Assembly (NCBI GenBank): GCA_045531235.1
Contig: JAZSDQ010000103.1
Span: forward strand, 1-28,604
Direction: 5' to 3'
DNA from: RGIG5579 sp045531235
GTDB taxonomy: Bacteria; Bacillota; Clostridia; Oscillospirales; SIG627
DNA: 28,604 nt
Shown here: positions 21,341 to 28,604 of the stretch, piece by piece
How the letters are laid out: each line of letters opens with the position of its first letter
How positions within the stretch are numbered: the stretch's first letter is position 1
Program-made: the position numbers and the translations under genes
The notes under the pieces: generated by a model
Told to the model about the DNA's origin: nothing
What the model saw: only the letters and a program-made list of their open reading frames with translations
Database searches by the model: none

Positions 21341-23566
21341 ATGAAAGCCGTAATTTTAGCAGGAGGACGGGGAGAAAGACTCCGTCCCATTACCGATACA
21401 AGACCCAAGCCCTTAGTTCCTGTTCTTGCCCGCCCCGTGATGGATTATTGTCTGTCACTTCTTCATCATCACGGTGTTACCGATGCGGCAGTGACCACCC
21501 ACTACCTTGCGGATCAGATCCGCCACCGCTACGGCAAAGAAGCCTTTGGTATTCGCCTGACTTATTCTGCCGAGGAAACACCGCTGGGGACTGCAGGCGG
21601 TGTGAAAAAGCTGGAACCGTTTTTTGAAAACGAGGAATTGTTTCTCGTAATGAGCGGCGACGCTCTGTGTGATTTTGACCTGGGAAAAGCAGTAGAATTC
21701 CATCGGAAGAAAAACGCCCACGTTACCATCGTTTTGTCCAGCGTGAAAACTCCCTTGGAGTATGGCGTTGTTTTGGCGGATACCTTTGAAAAGATCTTTG
21801 CTTTTTCGGAAAAGCCCGATTGGAGTGAAACCTTTTCCGACCTTGTCAATACAGGCGTTTATATTTTATCGCCTGAAGTATTAAAGAAAATTCCCGCGGG
21901 AAAGGTCTTTGATTTTTCCCACGATCTTTTTCCTCTCCTTTTGCAGGAAGGCTACCGCCTTTTCGGCTATAAGGATGAGGGCTATTGGTGCGATATCGGG
22001 AAAATTCCCACTCTTTATCGTTGCAATATGGATGTGCTCAACGGCAAAGCTCGCACCTATCTTCCCCCCGAAGGCACAGCAAAAAAAAGTGCCGACGGGA
22101 AGGGGCTTTATTTTGTCTCAGACGGTGCCGAGGTAGCTTCGGGCGCCGAGATCGGATCAGGTTCCGTCATTTCAGCGGGGGCACGCCTTTCTGAGGGCTG
22201 CCGTATCGCAGGCTCCATCGTGATGGAACATGCCGAAATAAAGAAGAATGCCACCGTGCGTGATGCCGTGCTGTGTGAGAATTCTTCCGTAGGAGAGGAT
22301 GCGCTTCTTTTGCCGGGAAGCGTATTGGGAGCAGGCACTGTGGTCAGCCAAGGCGCCTGCACTGCAAAAGGGAAAAAATATCCCCCTCTTTCCGCCATTC
22401 TAAGCCGATCTCCCTTTGGAGAAGAAAGCTTGATCTTTACCGAACAAGGCGCCTCTTTTCATGAAAAAGCAGGCATCAACGGTGAAGAAGCGGAACGGCT
22501 CGGGTTTGCCTTTGCCCGTGCATTTCAAAGTGACGTAGCCGTTCTTTGGGATGAAAAGCAAAAGGAAAGCTCTCGCTTTGCCCTGTTTTTTGCCGCAGGC
22601 GCCGTGCGCGGCGGTAAAAAAGCGATTTTGATGGGAGAGGGAACGAGGGCGATGGCGTCCTTTGCCGCAGGGGATTTTTGTGTCCCCACTGTTTTTGCCA
22701 CCGTCAATGACGGAAAAGGGCTGTTTTTTGCCTATGAAAAGGATTCTCTTCCTTTAATTCGTCGGGACGCCTTGCGCCTTGCCAGATTTTCCGAGGAGAG
22801 AGGTCTTTATTCCGAGGGGACTGTGGTTTTTGCCGCAGATGCCGGGGATCGCTATCTCCACGCCCTTTCCCAAAGAATGGGCGACGGAAACGGTATGCCT
22901 TTGGCTATCGGCGGTACGGAAGGCGATCTATTGCAAAAAGCAGCCATAAAAATGAATTTTCAGGCATACAATGGAAACAGAAACGAGGGTCTTTGTCTGG
23001 AAATTTATCCCGATATGTTAAAGCTTTTTTACCACGGAAAGAAAATTGCCGATACGGAAAAAGCCAAGCTCTTTATCATTGAAAGAGAACTGCAGCGGGG
23101 AAGACGCCGCTTTTATCTTCCCGATACCGCGCCCAGAATTTTTGAAGAACACATTGGCAATCGCGGCGGCAGTGTGGAACGCTTTTCGGTGCATCAAACT
23201 GCCCGCGATGATAAAAATGCCCGCCGCTACGGCAGCGAGGAAAAATGGCTTCTGGATCTGAATTTTTTAGGTGCAGCCCTTCTTCGCAGCATTTCCGAAT
23301 TGGGACAGGAGCGTTTTGTGAGAGAAATGCAGGCTTCCCCCGATATTTATATCAGCAAATTAAACTACTATCCCGACGAAGATCACAAAGCAAGACTTTT
23401 AAGTGTGTGTGCAAAGGAAGAAAATGATACGAAAACCCATGTGGAAACGGGTTTTTACGGAATGAAAATTATTTCCGAGGCGTTCAGCTTTGAAGCTGCC
23501 TTGGACAATGCAATGAAATACAGAGGAAAATTAAATGAAATTGAAAAAAAACTCAAGGGAAGATAA
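21341..23566 (+). CDS. Sugar-1-phosphate guanylyltransferase-like protein fused to a degenerate phosphohexomutase domain
   Basis: The 741-residue protein has three parts. Residues 1-240 are a nucleotidyltransferase (AGGRGERLRP at 7-16, RPKPLVPV, and MSGDALCDFD with the metal Asp) like mannose-1-phosphate guanylyltransferase. Residues about 260-345 are a left-handed beta-helix (EVASGAEIGSGSVISAGARL and similar hexapeptides). Residues 365-741 resemble a phosphoglucomutase/phosphomannomutase in length and order. However, the catalytic serine loop (TASHNP in active enzymes) appears as ATVNDGKG near 453-460. The metal loop DGDGDR appears as YPDMLK near 556-561, and no RPSGTEP-type phosphate loop is seen. 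The mutase part therefore looks inactive and perhaps regulatory or structural. A GGAGGA site precedes the ATG. The next gene overlaps it by 32 bases. Confidence 0.78.
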   Translation: MKAVILAGGRGERLRPITDTRPKPLVPVLARPVMDYCLSLLHHHGVTDAAVTTHYLADQIRHRYGKEAFGIRLTYSAEETPLGTAGGVKKLEPFFENEELFLVMSGDALCDFDLGKAVEFHRKKNAHVTIVLSSVKTPLEYGVVLADTFEKIFAFSEKPDWSETFSDLVNTGVYILSPEVLKKIPAGKVFDFSHDLFPLLLQEGYRLFGYKDEGYWCDIGKIPTLYRCNMDVLNGKARTYLPPEGTAKKSADGKGLYFVSDGAEVASGAEIGSGSVISAGARLSEGCRIAGSIVMEHAEIKKNATVRDAVLCENSSVGEDALLLPGSVLGAGTVVSQGACTAKGKKYPPLSAILSRSPFGEESLIFTEQGASFHEKAGINGEEAERLGFAFARAFQSDVAVLWDEKQKESSRFALFFAAGAVRGGKKAILMGEGTRAMASFAAGDFCVPTVFATVNDGKGLFFAYEKDSLPLIRRDALRLARFSEERGLYSEGTVVFAADAGDRYLHALSQRMGDGNGMPLAIGGTEGDLLQKAAIKMNFQAYNGNRNEGLCLEIYPDMLKLFYHGKKIADTEKAKLFIIERELQRGRRRFYLPDTAPRIFEEHIGNRGGSVERFSVHQTARDDKNARRYGSEEKWLLDLNFLGAALLRSISELGQERFVREMQASPDIYISKLNYYPDEDHKARLLSVCAKEENDTKTHVETGFYGMKIISEAFSFEAALDNAMKYRGKLNEIEKKLKGR

Positions 23567-25520
23567 TCATCTTCCCGTACATAACAATAAGAAAAAGGTT
23601 AAAAATCCCTTCTCCCGTCTGAAAAAAGACGGCAAAGCCCAAAAAGAAAAAAAGGAGAAGAAGGAAACTTTGACCATCGAACAGGAGATCCTGCGCATGA
23701 GAGAAGCGGAAAAGAAAAAGGCGGAGAAAAAGCCTTCTTCCAAAAAAGAAAAAGTTGCCGCCAAGCCGAAGAAAACTCCTTCCAAGAAAGAATATCCTAA
23801 GGAAAAACAGCAGAAAACAAAGCACCGTGAAGCTAAAAAGAGCTACCACGAATTGAAAAAAAGCGCCGCTGTGCGTATTATTCCTTTGGGTGGTCTGGGC
23901 GAGATCGGCAAAAATATGACCGTAGTGGAAACCGATGAAAGCATGATCGTCATTGACTGCGGCATGGGCTTTCCCGATGACGGAATGCCCGGCGTAGACC
24001 TTGTTATCCCCGATACGGCGTATCTGGAGGAAAATATTCACAAGATCCGAGGCATTTTCCTTACCCACGGTCACGAGGATCATATCGGAGCCATTCCTTA
24101 CGTACTTCGCAAGGTAAACGTACCTCTTTTCGGCACGAAACTTACCTTGGGTATTGTTGAAAACAAATTGGTGGAGTTCGGTCTGGACAAAGAGGCGGAG
24201 CTCAGAAAAGTCCGCCCGGGAGAAACCGTGCGCGCCGGAGATTTTGACGTGGAGTTTATCTCCGTCAACCACTCCATTGCCGACGCTGTGGCCTTTGCCA
24301 TTCATTCTCCTGCAGGCACCCTGGTCTTTACCGGAGATTTTAAAATTGATTCCACTCCCATTGCAGGGGAAATGACCGATCTTACCCGCTTCGGAGAATT
24401 GGGCAGAGAGGGAGTAACCGCTCTTTTCTGTGATTCTACCAACTGCGAAAGACCGGGCTTTACGCCCAGCGAACGGACGGTAGGTACCAGCCTTGAGAAC
24501 ATTTTTCATGAAAATCACAAGCGAGTGATCGTTGCTACCTTCTCGTCCAATATTCACCGCGTTCAGCAGATCATTGATGCCAGCGTCAAGCATCAGCGCG
24601 CCGTATGTATTCTGGGAAGAAGTATGATCAATATTGTTAATACTGCTTCCACCCTTGGTTATATGAAAATTCCTCAAGGAACCCTCATTGAGCCGGAAGA
24701 ATTGAAGAAATTCGCGCCCCGCAACGTTACTTTGATCACCACGGGGAGCCAGGGCGAAGCCATGAGCGCTCTTTCCCGTATGGCGTACGGCACTCATTCT
24801 CAGGTAAAGCTTTCTCCCGAAGATATGGTCGTCATTTCCGCCCATCCCATTCCCGGCAACGAAAAGACCATTACGGGTATCATCAATGAACTGATGAAGA
24901 AAAAAGTTTCCGTGGTGTATGATCAGATCGCAGAGGTACACGTATCCGGCCACGCCTGCCAGGAAGAGATCAAAATGATCTTTGCTCTGACCAAGCCTCG
25001 CTTCTTCATGCCCGTTCACGGCGAATATAAGCATTTGGCAAGAAATGCCGCTTTGGCGGAATATGCGGGAATTCCCAAGGAAAATATTTTCATTTCCGAT
25101 CTGGGAAAGGTTCTTGAAATCTCAGCAGACGGTGCCTCCGCCCGCTTTGCCGGCGCAGTTCACGCAGGAAAGATTATGGTGGACGGCTTGGGCGTTGGTG
25201 ACGTAGGAAGCGTAGTACTTCGTGACAGAAAGCTTCTTTCGGAAGAGGGAATCATCACCGTGGTTGCCGCTGTGGATAACTATGGGAAATTTTTGGTCAG
25301 CGATCCTCAGATCATTACCCGTGGCTTCGTATACGTTCGTGAAAATGAAGATCTCATGGAGGAGATCCGAACCGTTGCTGCCCGTACCATTGAAAACGCT
25401 CTCAGCGCAGGACTGGATATGGCATCGGTGAAGAGCCGTTCCAAAGACGAGATCGGAAAATTCCTTTTTGGAAGAACACGCCGCCGCCCTCTGATCTTGA
25501 TCGTCCTGATAGAAACTTAA
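23535..25520 (+). CDS. rnj: Ribonuclease J
   Basis: The 661-residue metallo-beta-lactamase/beta-CASP nuclease acts in mRNA decay and rRNA processing. Residues 1-110 are a Lys/Glu-rich disordered extension. The catalytic core starts near 112 (VRIIPLGGLGEIGKNM), with the zinc motif HGHEDH at 178-183, His in SVNHSIADAVAFAI, Asp in FTGDFKID, and beta-CASP and MPVHGEYKHL motifs. The C-terminal domain follows to the end (RTRRRPLILIVLIET). The usual RNase J is about 555 residues, so the extension explains the extra length. AGAGGA lies eight bases before ATG 23535, inside the previous gene. It is the last gene before a terminator. Confidence 0.95.
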   Translation: MKLKKNSREDNHLPVHNNKKKVKNPFSRLKKDGKAQKEKKEKKETLTIEQEILRMREAEKKKAEKKPSSKKEKVAAKPKKTPSKKEYPKEKQQKTKHREAKKSYHELKKSAAVRIIPLGGLGEIGKNMTVVETDESMIVIDCGMGFPDDGMPGVDLVIPDTAYLEENIHKIRGIFLTHGHEDHIGAIPYVLRKVNVPLFGTKLTLGIVENKLVEFGLDKEAELRKVRPGETVRAGDFDVEFISVNHSIADAVAFAIHSPAGTLVFTGDFKIDSTPIAGEMTDLTRFGELGREGVTALFCDSTNCERPGFTPSERTVGTSLENIFHENHKRVIVATFSSNIHRVQQIIDASVKHQRAVCILGRSMINIVNTASTLGYMKIPQGTLIEPEELKKFAPRNVTLITTGSQGEAMSALSRMAYGTHSQVKLSPEDMVVISAHPIPGNEKTITGIINELMKKKVSVVYDQIAEVHVSGHACQEEIKMIFALTKPRFFMPVHGEYKHLARNAALAEYAGIPKENIFISDLGKVLEISADGASARFAGAVHAGKIMVDGLGVGDVGSVVLRDRKLLSEEGIITVVAAVDNYGKFLVSDPQIITRGFVYVRENEDLMEEIRTVAARTIENALSAGLDMASVKSRSKDEIGKFLFGRTRRRPLILIVLIET

Positions 25521-25526
25521 AATATG

Positions 25527-25555
25527 AGCAGAGCCGAAAAGGCTCTGCTTTTTTT
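25527..25555 (+). terminator. Intrinsic terminator at the end of the rimP-to-RNase J gene run
   Basis: AGCAGAGCC (25527-25535) pairs with GGCTCTGCT (25541-25549) around GAAAA, followed by a T-run. Confidence 0.9.
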
Positions 25556-25601
25556 ATGAAAAATACACAAGAAGAGAGTGGCAAAATATACAGAAAAGAA
25601 C

Positions 25602-25630
25602 TTGATTTTTGCAGAAAGCTATGGTAGAAT
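25602..25630 (+). promoter_or_regulatory. Promoter of the large secreted protein gene
   Basis: TTGATT (25602-25607), a 17-base spacer and TAGAAT (25625-25630), with an extended -10 TG at 25622-25623. The start codon lies about 60 bases downstream. Confidence 0.7.
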
Positions 25631-25693
25631 GTATTGTGCATAAGACAAAATAGGTTCAGTATCCGCAAACTGGACTGAGAAAGGTTAAGAATT

Positions 25694-28369
25694 ATGAAAA
25701 AAAGAATTCTTTCTTTGGTATTGGCTCTGGCCATGCTGGTACCTGCTGTGGCAGTTTCCGTGTCCGCAGTACCGTACACTCCTTCGGTCAACGGCTATAA
25801 GGATTTTGGCCAAGAGAACTACTATTTGTATGAAGTTACGAAAGGAAATGCAGCTCCTAAGGCTGACGGTCGCATTACCGACGCTGACGGTTACGGAGAT
25901 CCTATCTCCACCTACGGCTATCGTTACATGACCACTGCAGATAAGGTTGCATTTGATTTTGATAAGGGTGAATATGTAATGACCTCTTCCGGTGATTACT
26001 ACGTTTATCCTACTCAGGATTCTGCGCCTGAAGTGTGGGATTCTATCACCAATTTTGAAAATGACAGTCCCTACAGCTATATTTATTCTTACTACGTTCG
26101 CGCTACGAAGTTTTCTTCCAGCAGCACCTATTATTACGTACATCCCGTAACCGGTGCTTATGTGAGAGCATACGGTGTAACCAAGGCAACCTTCAAAGAA
26201 TATCGTCCTATGAACTCTTCTTTGTACTACACGCTTGAAAATGCAAAGCTTCTTACGGAAGAGCCTGCGGATTGGGCAAAGAATTATAAAAATTATTACA
26301 CGAAGCCTTCTTCCACCGGATATAAGTACGTGGAAGGAGATACGGCTCCTGCTTGGGAAGCTGATAAGTACTACACCGGCGAATTCTTCACGGTTCCGTA
26401 TCTTCACACCAGAAGCTCAAGCGGTGCGGCTTCTGTTGCGACTGTAACCAGTATGAAGAATGCGCGCGTAATTCTTCCCGAAGAAGTAAAGCTTTACGCT
26501 CGCTATGACGACAAGTATTTGTACTACGCGATCCAGCTGAAGGAAATGCAGCACAAAAAGGTTCGCTACAGTATGGATAACTCCTACGGTTCCACCATTA
26601 CCAATGCACCCGTTCACTTCTACAACAACGTAAGCTTTATTGATTCTTACAGAATGGCTCCGGATTCCACCACTCCCGTTGCCACTGCCAGCGCAAGCCT
26701 TACCACCTATATCAATGCTAAACAGACCTTGAAATCTGAATATTTCCCTGCAATTCTTGCGAAATTCGGTAATCCCGATGCGCTCGCGCTGGAAGAAGTT
26801 CAGACCGCAGGTGTTGATTTTAACATCACCCACACTCCCTTCACCCCCAGCGCAGAACCTGAAGAAACTCCCGATGAAGGCGGCTTCGGTGAAGAGGACA
26901 GCACGGATTACTCTTCTCAGAAATACGGTTATACCGTTTACGAATACCGTGTGCCTTGGGCAGTGATCAACCGTGAATACAGCCCCAATGAAGATGCAAG
27001 TGCAATTCTTGATGTTTTCACTATTCTTACCAATATTGATCTTGAAAATGATATTGGCCCCGGCGCTATGTATTTTGCCCTTTCTTTCCCCCGCGCAGCA
27101 TACCGTCTTCCCGGTTCTATTTACACTACCACCGGTCCTTACCCCAACGATGTCCACGTACTTCGTACTGTCAGCGCTACAGGCATGGAGCCCGGCACCT
27201 ATAACTTCTACTGGAGAAACATTTTCAACAGTGGCGACGTTATGTGGAACAGTGAGTACTTTACCTCCGACTACTTCACTGTAAGCGATAAGAAGTCCGG
27301 TTCTCTCTCCCAGTTCCCGCCGATCTTCTATACTTTAGGTCAGGAACCTGCCGAAGGTTATGTAAAGCCCGGTTATGAAGGTACCGCCATTCGTGTTGAC
27401 GGTTCCGATGCTCAGCAAATGAGAATTAAGATCTCCATTCCCGAAACCGAGAAAGAGATCGAGCAAGCCGGCGTGCTTCTTGCACCTACCGAAGTATCCC
27501 GCCGCGGACATTTGAAGCTTGGTATGTCTGCCATTGCTTATTATGCGGAAGAATATCCTGTATTCTACGGTATCGTTGGTGACGAATGGGTTAATATGAC
27601 AGAAAATACCGAAGCATACTTCAGCGCAAGTGCAACCCCCAATGATTCTGACTCTTATGCAACCCATGATCTTCTCGGCGGTAAGCCTACCGGTATTTAT
27701 TCCGTTTACACCTTGAATGTGGATCTTGATGATCCCTATGGCCAGGTTACCGATGAAGAAACCGACGTTACTTCTGACGTTTATACCACGATCTTTACGG
27801 GTCCTAACGGTGAAGGTATCTATGATGACTACGATGACTTTTTCACCTTCTATACCATCCGTCCTTACATTAAGTACACCGATGGCACTGTAGTTTACGG
27901 TGACTATGAATATAAGAGCATCTACTACCTTGCATGCTGGATGTTCCGCGATATGCTCTTTGCATACAACGAAACCGTAATCGACTCTGCTACTGTTACC
28001 GACAGATTCAATATGGATATGATGCCTTTGACTACTGTAAAGGATAAAGACGGTAATGTTGTAACAGATATCGACGGCAATAACATCTATATTCCAAAAA
28101 CCAACACGGCTCTGAAAACCGACTCTGCTTTTGCAGGCGGTGCAGAAAGATCCATCTACTGGCCTGAACGCAGACTTGAGCTGTTCCGCTGGTATGCAAA
28201 CCGTACCGTATCCCGTGCAAACGGCGGTGTTTCCATTCGTATTGAGGACTACGATACTTACCATCCCGACGTAAAGGCTCTGGTAGATAAGTACGTAGAG
28301 CTTTATGAGAATGTATGGCAGCAGCTTGTAAAATGCGAGCAGAAGCGCTACTTCACCTTGGCAAAATAA
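25694..28369 (+). CDS. Large secreted Tyr-rich protein with CBM9-like pieces
   Basis: The 891-residue protein has a classic Sec signal peptide (basic KKR, hydrophobic core, cleavage probably after Ala25 in SVSA-VP). Parts recall a CBM9/DOMON-like beta sandwich: AAPKADGRITDADGYGDP (53-70), VKLYARYDDKYLYYAIQ (about 265-281) and YEYRVPWAVI (about 417-426), with long insertions between them. A Pro/Glu/Gly-rich linker lies near residue 400. The second half is beta-rich and unrecognised. No lipobox, LPXTG, SLH or dockerin motif is seen, and the C-terminus is a helix ending FTLAK. It may bind carbohydrate at or outside the cell surface, but this is inference. AAGGTTAAG is the only ribosome binding site candidate. 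It has its own promoter and terminator. Confidence 0.7.
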   Translation: MKKRILSLVLALAMLVPAVAVSVSAVPYTPSVNGYKDFGQENYYLYEVTKGNAAPKADGRITDADGYGDPISTYGYRYMTTADKVAFDFDKGEYVMTSSGDYYVYPTQDSAPEVWDSITNFENDSPYSYIYSYYVRATKFSSSSTYYYVHPVTGAYVRAYGVTKATFKEYRPMNSSLYYTLENAKLLTEEPADWAKNYKNYYTKPSSTGYKYVEGDTAPAWEADKYYTGEFFTVPYLHTRSSSGAASVATVTSMKNARVILPEEVKLYARYDDKYLYYAIQLKEMQHKKVRYSMDNSYGSTITNAPVHFYNNVSFIDSYRMAPDSTTPVATASASLTTYINAKQTLKSEYFPAILAKFGNPDALALEEVQTAGVDFNITHTPFTPSAEPEETPDEGGFGEEDSTDYSSQKYGYTVYEYRVPWAVINREYSPNEDASAILDVFTILTNIDLENDIGPGAMYFALSFPRAAYRLPGSIYTTTGPYPNDVHVLRTVSATGMEPGTYNFYWRNIFNSGDVMWNSEYFTSDYFTVSDKKSGSLSQFPPIFYTLGQEPAEGYVKPGYEGTAIRVDGSDAQQMRIKISIPETEKEIEQAGVLLAPTEVSRRGHLKLGMSAIAYYAEEYPVFYGIVGDEWVNMTENTEAYFSASATPNDSDSYATHDLLGGKPTGIYSVYTLNVDLDDPYGQVTDEETDVTSDVYTTIFTGPNGEGIYDDYDDFFTFYTIRPYIKYTDGTVVYGDYEYKSIYYLACWMFRDMLFAYNETVIDSATVTDRFNMDMMPLTTVKDKDGNVVTDIDGNNIYIPKTNTALKTDSAFAGGAERSIYWPERRLELFRWYANRTVSRANGGVSIRIEDYDTYHPDVKALVDKYVELYENVWQQLVKCEQKRYFTLAK

Positions 28370-28375
28370 AGGAAT

Positions 28376-28408
28376 AAAGAAGAAAGCCAATTTGGCTTTC
28401 TTCTTTTT
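28376..28408 (+). terminator. Intrinsic terminator after the secreted protein gene
   Basis: AAAGAAGAAAGCC pairs with GGCTTTCTTCTTT (28394-28406) around AATTT, ending in a T-run. Confidence 0.88.
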
Positions 28409-28418
28409 GTAAACAGAA

Positions 28419-28441
28419 AACCACGCGATAGTGGCGTGGTT
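28419..28441. repeat. Short intergenic hairpin
   Basis: AACCACGC (28419-28426) pairs with GCGTGGTT (28434-28441) around a seven-base loop. No T-run follows. Its role is unknown. Confidence 0.4.
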
Positions 28442-28519
28442 CAGTAGAGGTTAACCGGTGAGAAAAAATCTGGGGAAGACAAGAATCGAAACCTAGCAAG
28501 AAAGTGGGGGAAGGAATTG

Positions 28520-28554
28520 CTTCCCTCCGGGAGGGAAGTGTCACCGTAGGTGAC
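28520..28554. repeat. Tandem hairpin pair (REP-like intergenic element)
   Basis: CTTCCCTC (28520-28527) pairs with GAGGGAAG (28531-28538). One base later GTCACC (28540-28545) pairs with GGTGAC (28549-28554). Paired hairpins with this CTTCCCTCC...GTCACC pattern recall intergenic repeats that are abundant in gut clostridia. No gene is visible from 28409 to the window end. Confidence 0.5.
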
Positions 28555-28604
28555 GATAGGAGCCCGCGAGAGTAAAGCTTTTATACAGAGCAAAGCATTT
28601 GCGG

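Noticed and set aside
23553..25034. Long minus-strand ORF of 493 codons
   Set aside because: It lies fully antisense to the clear RNase J gene and its translation has no recognisable motifs.

Overview
The window looks like chromosomal DNA of an anaerobic, low-to-moderate-GC Firmicute of the class Clostridia, probably an uncultured gut lineage. The evidence is strong AGGAGG-type ribosome binding sites, tRNA genes that encode CCA, the Gram-positive order rimP-nusA-ylxR-ylxQ-infB-rbfA-nrnA-truB, a short NusA without C-terminal repeats, RNase J, and a citrate synthase of the Re type known mainly from strict anaerobes. No 16S rRNA is present, so the genus cannot be named.

Layout. (1) 1-4930: the right end of a prophage or phage remnant. 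It holds the tail of a large structural gene, a modular BppU-like baseplate or tail-fibre gene, a small carbohydrate-binding-like protein, an Amidase_3 endolysin, a one-TM lysis-cassette protein and a holin, closed by a terminator. (2) 4940-6280: a transition zone with three small genes (a four-TM protein on the minus strand, an acidic helical protein and a DUF6514-like protein), a long inverted repeat followed by an intrinsic terminator, and a pair of strong hairpins. (3) 6330-8430: an orphan consensus promoter with a terminator but no ORF (small-RNA candidate), a minus-strand tRNA-Gly(CCC), an SGNH-hydrolase lipoprotein, a minus-strand tRNA-Pro(GGG), and a four-tRNA plus-strand cluster (Gly-UCC, Arg-UCU, His-GUG, Met-CAU). 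(4) 8459-13624: a four-gene operon making 2-oxoglutarate by the oxidative half of the TCA cycle: Re-citrate synthase-like enzyme, GntR/FCD regulator, aconitase and isocitrate dehydrogenase. A perfect palindrome overlaps the -10 box of its promoter and is the likely operator. (5) 13636-14178: a minus-strand lipoprotein. (6) 14279-25555: the nusA-infB translation/transcription operon, continuing into truB, a guanylyltransferase fused to a degenerate phosphohexomutase domain, and RNase J. (7) 25602-28408: a monocistronic gene for a large secreted, Tyr-rich protein with CBM9-like pieces, then hairpin-rich intergenic DNA to the end.

No CRISPR array, transposase, rRNA operon or defence island is visible, and I do not see a clearly new multi-gene system. 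The most interesting points are the apparent self-regulated Re-citrate synthase operon, the orphan promoter-terminator unit at 6330-6515, the structured element at 5272-5433, the apparently inactive mutase domain fused to the guanylyltransferase, and the leader in front of that gene that can mask its own ribosome binding site.
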